Assembly (NCBI RefSeq): GCF_016458305.1
Contig: NZ_JAEMHL010000003.1
Span: 496,001-560,000, forward strand
DNA: 64,000 bases
Origin: Geomonas anaerohicana
GTDB taxonomy: Bacteria; Desulfobacterota; Desulfuromonadia; Geobacterales; Geobacteraceae
Reading direction: 5' to 3'
Shown here piece by piece: positions 60,360-64,000 of this stretch. Position numbers and translations under genes: made by a program. The notes under the pieces are model-generated. The model saw only the letters and a program-made list of their open reading frames with translations, was not told where the DNA came from and did not search any database. Every line of letters begins with the position of its first letter. Positions within the stretch are counted from its first letter, which is position 1.

Positions 60360-61172
60360 CTACACCGCCAGCATGTCGCTGTCGATCAACCGGTCCAGCA
60401 GCAGGTTCGCCGCCCCCACCGGGTCGTTCATGCCGTCGCCGATGATCTCTCCTTCCTTGCGCTCTGGTGAGAAGATGCGGCTCACCCAGGTCGGAGAGCC
60501 CTTGAGCCCCACGCTGTTCACATCCAACTGCAGTTGCTCGTTGCTCCAGCACTCCACCTGCGCCTTGGCAGAAGAAAGCCGCATGGGCACCGTCGGGTAG
60601 CGCGGTCGATTCAATTCGCGCACCACGGTTATCATCGCAGGCAAGCGCGCCTCGACGATCTCGTAGCGCCCCTCCAGTTTGCGTCGCACCACGACGGTCT
60701 TCTGTACCAGGTCGATCTTCTCGATCCTGTCCACCAGCGTCAGTTGGGAATACCCCAGCCGCACCGCGATGCCTGGACCAACCTGGGCGGTGTCGCCGTC
60801 TATGGTCTGCTTGCCGCAGAAGACGATCCCCACTTCCTTCTGTTCGCCCAGCTTTTTGATGGCCGCTGCAATAACGTTACTGGTGGAGAGCGTGTCGGCA
60901 CCGCCAAAGACGCGGTCAGAAAGGAGGATGCTGCGGTCTACACCCAGGGCCAGTGCTTTTCTGAGCGTTGCCTCCGCGTTGGGCGGCCCCATGGAAAGGG
61001 CAACGGCCGTAAAGCCATGACTGTCCTTGAGCCGCAAACTCTCTTCCAACGCGTGGCTGTCATAGGGATTGATGATGAATGGTATGCCATCCCTGATAAG
61101 AGTATTGGTGACGGGATCTATCTGTACCTGGGTGGTATCCGGAACCTGCTTTATGCAGGCAACAACTAACAT
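60360..61172 (-). CDS. etfB: Electron transfer flavoprotein beta subunit
   Basis: 270 aa. The EtfB signature runs through the protein: VVACIKQVPDTTQVQID at the start, NPYDSHALEESLRLKD, ALSMGPPNAEATLRKALALGVD, GKQTIDGDTAQVGPGIA for nucleotide binding, and the recognition-loop region VVRELNRPRYPTVPMRLSSAK. It pairs with the ferredoxin-fused EtfA downstream. A strong AAGGAGG precedes ATG 61172. It is the first gene of the etfB-etfA-FeS oxidoreductase group. No acyl-CoA dehydrogenase is adjacent, so the Etf may serve several dehydrogenases. Confidence 0.94.
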   Translation of the reverse strand: MLVVACIKQVPDTTQVQIDPVTNTLIRDGIPFIINPYDSHALEESLRLKDSHGFTAVALSMGPPNAEATLRKALALGVDRSILLSDRVFGGADTLSTSNVIAAAIKKLGEQKEVGIVFCGKQTIDGDTAQVGPGIAVRLGYSQLTLVDRIEKIDLVQKTVVVRRKLEGRYEIVEARLPAMITVVRELNRPRYPTVPMRLSSAKAQVECWSNEQLQLDVNSVGLKGSPTWVSRIFSPERKEGEIIGDGMNDPVGAANLLLDRLIDSDMLAV

Positions 61173-61255
61173 GCGCCCTCCTTATCGACCCCTTCTACTC
61201 GTACTTACCGGCTTATTGGTTTATTGCTGTATCGTTTTGCCTGGAACCTGCTTCC

Positions 61256-62059
61256 CTACCCCATGCTGCCCATACTGGCCAATGCAAACACCTTCTGTGG
61301 CGCATACTTAGGCCTCACACCGAGGTACATGAGTGTGTTGCTCCCCCTGATCGAAAAACCGTTACGCGTGAGTAAGGCTGCCGCAGTGACGTTGCCGGCG
61401 GGAACATCAAGAAAAACGGATCGGCCGGCCGCAGCCAGGGCGAGCTCGAACATCGGTGCGGCCTGTCCTTCCAGGAGTCCCCCCCAGGGACCGAGCTGTG
61501 TCCCGTGGGGCCAATGCTGAACGCACAGAAAGGAGTGATTGCCGCAGATGACCTGGCCGCGGCCGCTGGTGATGGTCAAAAGTGCATCACGCCGGTCACC
61601 CCACCCGGAACTGTCCACGCGACGTAGCAGATCAGGGTCATACCAGTTCGACGTGGCCCAGCGCGCGCTCCCGCTCCCCTCCCCTACCCAGCGGTTGACG
61701 CTGTCGACGGCGATGAAGCCGAGCTTCTTGTACAACTCCACCCCTTTTGCTGAAGCCGTCAGCCAGACCGTCTCTACGCCGGCATCGAGCAACGCATGCA
61801 AGGCCCCCTGCATCAACTCGGTGCCGATACCCCCTCTGCGCGCCTGTGGCGTAACCAGTAGATTCCCGATCCAGCCGCTTTTGTGGTGGCGCAGCGACGT
61901 GATGTACCCCACCACCTCATTCCCGTCGCGTTTCACTAAGCATCCTTGCGGAAACGTCTGCAGCAGGAAGTCCATCTCCCATTTCCCGCACACCCACCCT
62001 TCTGCCCGGGCCAACTGGAGGAACGCCTCGATATGTGAGCTGTTAAACTGGCTCAGCAT
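61256..62059 (-). CDS. Double-GNAT N-acetyltransferase family protein
   Basis: 267 aa with two GNAT-like halves. The first has the acetyl-CoA loop in GNLLVTPQARRGGIGTELMQ, followed by ASAKGVELYKKLGFIAV. The second (from ~150) retains FLDVPAGNVTAAALLTRNGFSIRGSNTLMYLG but lacks an intact R/Q-x-x-G-x-G/A loop, so it may be structural. The substrate is unknown. It begins 1 base after the NifB-like gene stop and is likely co-transcribed with it, so its expression may follow nitrogen status. Confidence 0.85.
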   Translation of the reverse strand: MLSQFNSSHIEAFLQLARAEGWVCGKWEMDFLLQTFPQGCLVKRDGNEVVGYITSLRHHKSGWIGNLLVTPQARRGGIGTELMQGALHALLDAGVETVWLTASAKGVELYKKLGFIAVDSVNRWVGEGSGSARWATSNWYDPDLLRRVDSSGWGDRRDALLTITSGRGQVICGNHSFLCVQHWPHGTQLGPWGGLLEGQAAPMFELALAAAGRSVFLDVPAGNVTAAALLTRNGFSIRGSNTLMYLGVRPKYAPQKVFALASMGSMG

Positions 62060-62060
62060 C

Positions 62061-62918
62061 TCATCGGGCCGTTGTCACGGCCAATTGCAGGTTCTCCCCG
62101 ATCAGGCCGACAGCGTCGGCGCGGCACTGCTTGCAATGCTTGAACTGCCCGATCGTCTTCTCGTTATCGCGGCGCAACGCGTCCAGGCGGTCGGCAGAAG
62201 GCGGCTCGATGTGTGCGAAATCCGCCTGCGGGATGAGCGGCATGATGTTCATCACGAACGCCCCCAACTCCTTGACCTGCTTCGAGATGAGCGGTATCTG
62301 GGAGTCGTTGACTCCCGGGATGAGCACCGTGTTGATCTTGATGGTCATCCCGAGTTCTGCGGCCTGGCGGATACCTTCCAGCTGGTTGCGCACCAGGATC
62401 TCCCCCGCTTCACTGCCGCTATACGTCGTACCCCGGTAGTGCACGTATGAGTAGATCTTGCCGCCGATGACCGGATCGAGGGTGTTCAAGGTGACGGTGA
62501 GGCTGTGCAGCCCCAGTGCCTTGAGGATCGGCATCTTGTCCGGCAGCAGGAGGCCGTTGGTGCTCATGCACTTGATGAGTTCGGGAAATTCACGGTCCAC
62601 CAGTTGGAAGGTCTCGAAGGTCTCGTCGTTAAAAAGGGGGTCACCGGGACCGGCAATGCCGATGACCTTGATGATCGGCCCGGTGACCGGACTGGCCATT
62701 ACCTCCCGTACCCTGACGATCGCCTCTTCCGGTGAGAGCAGCCGGCTGGTCACGCCGGGTCGCGATTCGTTGGCACAATCGTGGCGCCTGGTGCAGTAGC
62801 CGCACTTGATGTTGCACTTCGGGGCGACTGCCAGGTGCATCCTTCCGTTTTTGTGGTGGTTGCCGCCGAAGCAGGGGTGTCCCTGGATTTTCTTCATCTT
62901 CTCGCACGAGGTTGCCAT
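62061..62918 (-). CDS. nifB: NifB-like radical SAM protein (nitrogenase cofactor synthesis)
   Basis: 285 aa, corresponding to the radical SAM part of NifB without a NifX-like tail. HPCFGG at the start, the cluster motif C35-N-I-K-C39-G-Y-C42 within CNIKCGYCTRRHDC, ANESRPGVTSRLLSP and GIAGPGDPLFN are hallmark NifB stretches. Two further cysteines, HCKQC, lie near the C-terminus, as in NifB. It makes the NifB-co precursor of FeMo-co by fusing FeS clusters with SAM. GGAGG precedes ATG 62918. A sigma-54 promoter and an attenuator-like leader lie upstream, and draG is divergent, so expression is probably nitrogen-controlled. A NifB paralog of other function cannot be excluded. Confidence 0.88.
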   Translation of the reverse strand: MATSCEKMKKIQGHPCFGGNHHKNGRMHLAVAPKCNIKCGYCTRRHDCANESRPGVTSRLLSPEEAIVRVREVMASPVTGPIIKVIGIAGPGDPLFNDETFETFQLVDREFPELIKCMSTNGLLLPDKMPILKALGLHSLTVTLNTLDPVIGGKIYSYVHYRGTTYSGSEAGEILVRNQLEGIRQAAELGMTIKINTVLIPGVNDSQIPLISKQVKELGAFVMNIMPLIPQADFAHIEPPSADRLDALRRDNEKTIGQFKHCKQCRADAVGLIGENLQLAVTTAR

Positions 62919-62950
62919 GGTATCCTCCTTGACCCGTTCAGGCTTGGCCT

Positions 62951-62991
62951 GAAAAAGAAAATGCCCGGTCGGATCTCAATCCGCCGGGCAT
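62951..62991 (-). terminator. Leader terminator (attenuator) upstream of nifB
   Basis: On the minus strand, ATGCCCGGCGGAT (62991-62979) pairs with ATCCGACCGGGCAT (62974-62961) with a single bulge and a 4-base loop. The U-rich run TTTTCTTTTT follows. It lies about 33 bases before the nifB ATG and inside the leader, so it should stop transcription unless opened. Confidence 0.8.
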
Positions 62992-63025
62992 CGTTGCCGT
63001 CACTGTCAGATACATCGTTGTACCT
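62987..63025 (-). promoter_or_regulatory. Tandem AACGAT hexaloop hairpins, ANTAR-type antiterminator
   Basis: Minus strand: hairpin P1, AGGTAC-AACGAT-GTATCT (63025-63008), is a 6-bp stem with a six-base loop having A at position 1 and G at position 4. Nine bases on, P2 is GGC-AACGAT-GCC (62998-62987) with an identical loop, and its 3' side is part of the terminator stem, so P2 and the terminator are mutually exclusive. This matches the known RNA target of ANTAR proteins. Confidence 0.65.
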
Positions 63026-63037
63026 TATCCTTGTAAG

Positions 63038-63053
63038 AGCATTTAGCGTGCCA
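63038..63053 (-). promoter_or_regulatory. Sigma-54 (RpoN) promoter of nifB
   Basis: Minus strand TGGCACGCTAAATGCT: -24 GG and -12 GC with exactly ten bases between, close to the consensus TGGCACG-N4-TTGC. Predicted transcription begins near 63027, placing the P1 hairpin at the very 5' end of the RNA. Confidence 0.8.
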
Positions 63054-63417
63054 CAGGTATGGTGCGGTGCTGTCTACGGTATGACCTCGGTTTGCAGGGT
63101 GATAATGGCTTGCGTGAAGACTTTGCCTAAAAGCGCGCAGAATTGGAGGTTTAGCCAAGAGCCATGACTATAATTATTCTGTCGCGCACATGACGGCAGC
63201 ATCGCCGGAAGCGATGGCGACGCGGCCGTGTCGTTTCTGGGTTGCTCTGTCACACGTCACCTACCCTCGTCTATTTTTTGGGCAATGCCTAACGTCGCGG
63301 CAGTAGACCTTCACTCCTGCTCGGGTGTCGCAAGGCAAAAACAGGCGTACCAAGAGGCCTTGCAACAGTGATCGAGGCACCACTAAAGTACGGATTGGAT
63401 ATTGCAGCATCATCCCT
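63054..63417. other. Intergenic region between divergent nifB and draG
   Basis: About 360 bases upstream of the nifB promoter with no convincing gene. It should hold activator sites for the sigma-54 promoter and the draG promoter; I cannot identify either by eye. Confidence 0.5.
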
Positions 63418-64000
63418 ATGGCCATTTCTTCGGGACATAGAGACGTTATCAGCCGGGCCCGCGGTGCATTCCTCGGCCTTGCTGTTGGTGATGCGCTTGG
63501 GGCTCCGGTCGAGTTCATGACGCGCGGTGAAATAAAAGATAAGTACGGCGTTCTGAAGGAAATGGTAGGAGGCGGCTGGCTTCGATTGAAACCCGGGCAG
63601 GTCACTGATGATACCGAGATGTCTCTTTGTCTGGCGCGTGCAACCGTCAAGGCAGGAAGATGGGACCTGCAGGCGGCGGCTGAGCACCTCGCGGGGTGGC
63701 TCAAGTCCAAACCTGTCGATGTCGGTGACACCTGCCGGCGCGGCATCCGGAATTACATGCTGCGCGGCATGCTGGAGACACCGCCCAACGAATGGGACGG
63801 CGGCAACGGCGCAGCCATGAGGACATTACCCGTCGCCCTGTGCACCGTTGGGGACCATCTCTTACTGGAACGCCTCACCCTTGAACAGGCCCATCTTACC
63901 CACAACCATCCCTACTCCGATGCCGCCTCCATATACCTTGGACGATTGCTGCACCTAGCACTTACCGGGCGCTCCATGCTGCAACTGCGCCGCGAGGCGG
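63418..64000 (+). CDS. draG: ADP-ribosyl-[dinitrogen reductase] hydrolase DraG-like, 3' end beyond window
   Basis: The N-terminal 194 codons of an ADP-ribosylglycohydrolase, which removes ADP-ribose from the nitrogenase Fe protein and so reactivates it. Motifs are RARGAFLGLAVGDALGAPVEF at the start and VTDDTEMSLCLARA, whose T-D-D-T/E binds the two metals. GGNGAAMRTLPVAL and HLTHNHPYSDAA follow in the expected order. ATG 63418 is chosen from the conserved N-terminus; no clear ribosome site precedes it, and the frame stays open upstream. Divergence from a NifB-like gene supports DraG over other ADP-ribosylhydrolases. A DraT partner is not in the window. Confidence 0.87.
   Translation, partial: MAISSGHRDVISRARGAFLGLAVGDALGAPVEFMTRGEIKDKYGVLKEMVGGGWLRLKPGQVTDDTEMSLCLARATVKAGRWDLQAAAEHLAGWLKSKPVDVGDTCRRGIRNYMLRGMLETPPNEWDGGNGAAMRTLPVALCTVGDHLLLERLTLEQAHLTHNHPYSDAASIYLGRLLHLALTGRSMLQLRREA

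Noticed and set aside
63261..63746. 161-codon minus-strand frame at the right edge
   Set aside because: It overlaps the clear DraG coding region in another frame and has a Ser/Arg/Pro-rich shadow composition.

Overview
The window is GC-rich, gene-dense bacterial DNA. It most resembles a member of the Geobacterales (Geobacter/Geomonas/Citrifermentans type). This rests on the combination of many PAS-rich soluble sensor kinases, an EtfAB plus membrane FeS oxidoreductase set, beta-oxidation genes, NifB/DraG nitrogen-fixation accessories and dispersed palindromic repeats. The genus is inferred; no rRNA gene or other marker gene is present.

Left part (1-20.7 kb, almost all minus strand). A beta-oxidation operon (acyl-CoA synthetase, FadN-type bifunctional enzyme, thiolase cut by the window edge) faces a small SCP2-like gene. 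Next comes a run of eight signalling genes (5.6-19.4 kb): a REC-PAS-GGDEF-EAL protein, four histidine kinases (one with seven PAS domains), two single-domain receivers, and a PilZ protein with a GNAT-like tail. Mpg glycosylase and a lipoprotein follow.

Middle (20.8-47.8 kb, plus strand). A universal stress protein and rubredoxin end at a clear terminator. YbbA/YbbP-type ABC genes and a TesA-type esterase come next. The centrepiece is a contiguous set pfaD-pfaA-pfaC-oleA-oleB-oleC-oleD-phosphopantetheinyl transferase. The Pfa proteins form an iterative polyunsaturated fatty acid synthase: KS-AT-5xACP-KR-DH, KS-CLF-AT-DH-DH, and an FMN enoyl reductase. OleABCD is the head-to-head condensation pathway to long-chain olefins. 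Together they suggest a dedicated route to a long polyene hydrocarbon, with the transferase arming the ACPs. Short palindromic repeats also found between genes are inserted in frame in the interdomain linkers of pfaA and pfaC.

Right part (47.9-64 kb). A four-gene minus-strand operon ends in a YhaV-type toxin without its usual PrlF partner. It is followed by an OmpH/Skp-like protein with tandem VAPTAV repeats, a DUF2844/DUF3443 pair, an S10-type peptidase, a secreted nuclease and a protein built of three internal repeats. Then come a membrane FeS oxidoreductase with ferredoxin-fused EtfA and EtfB, a double-GNAT protein, and a NifB-like radical SAM gene. The NifB-like gene has a sigma-54 promoter and a leader with two AACGAT hexaloops overlapping a terminator, matching the ANTAR antitermination design. 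DraG begins at the right edge. No rRNA, tRNA, CRISPR array or IS element was recognised.
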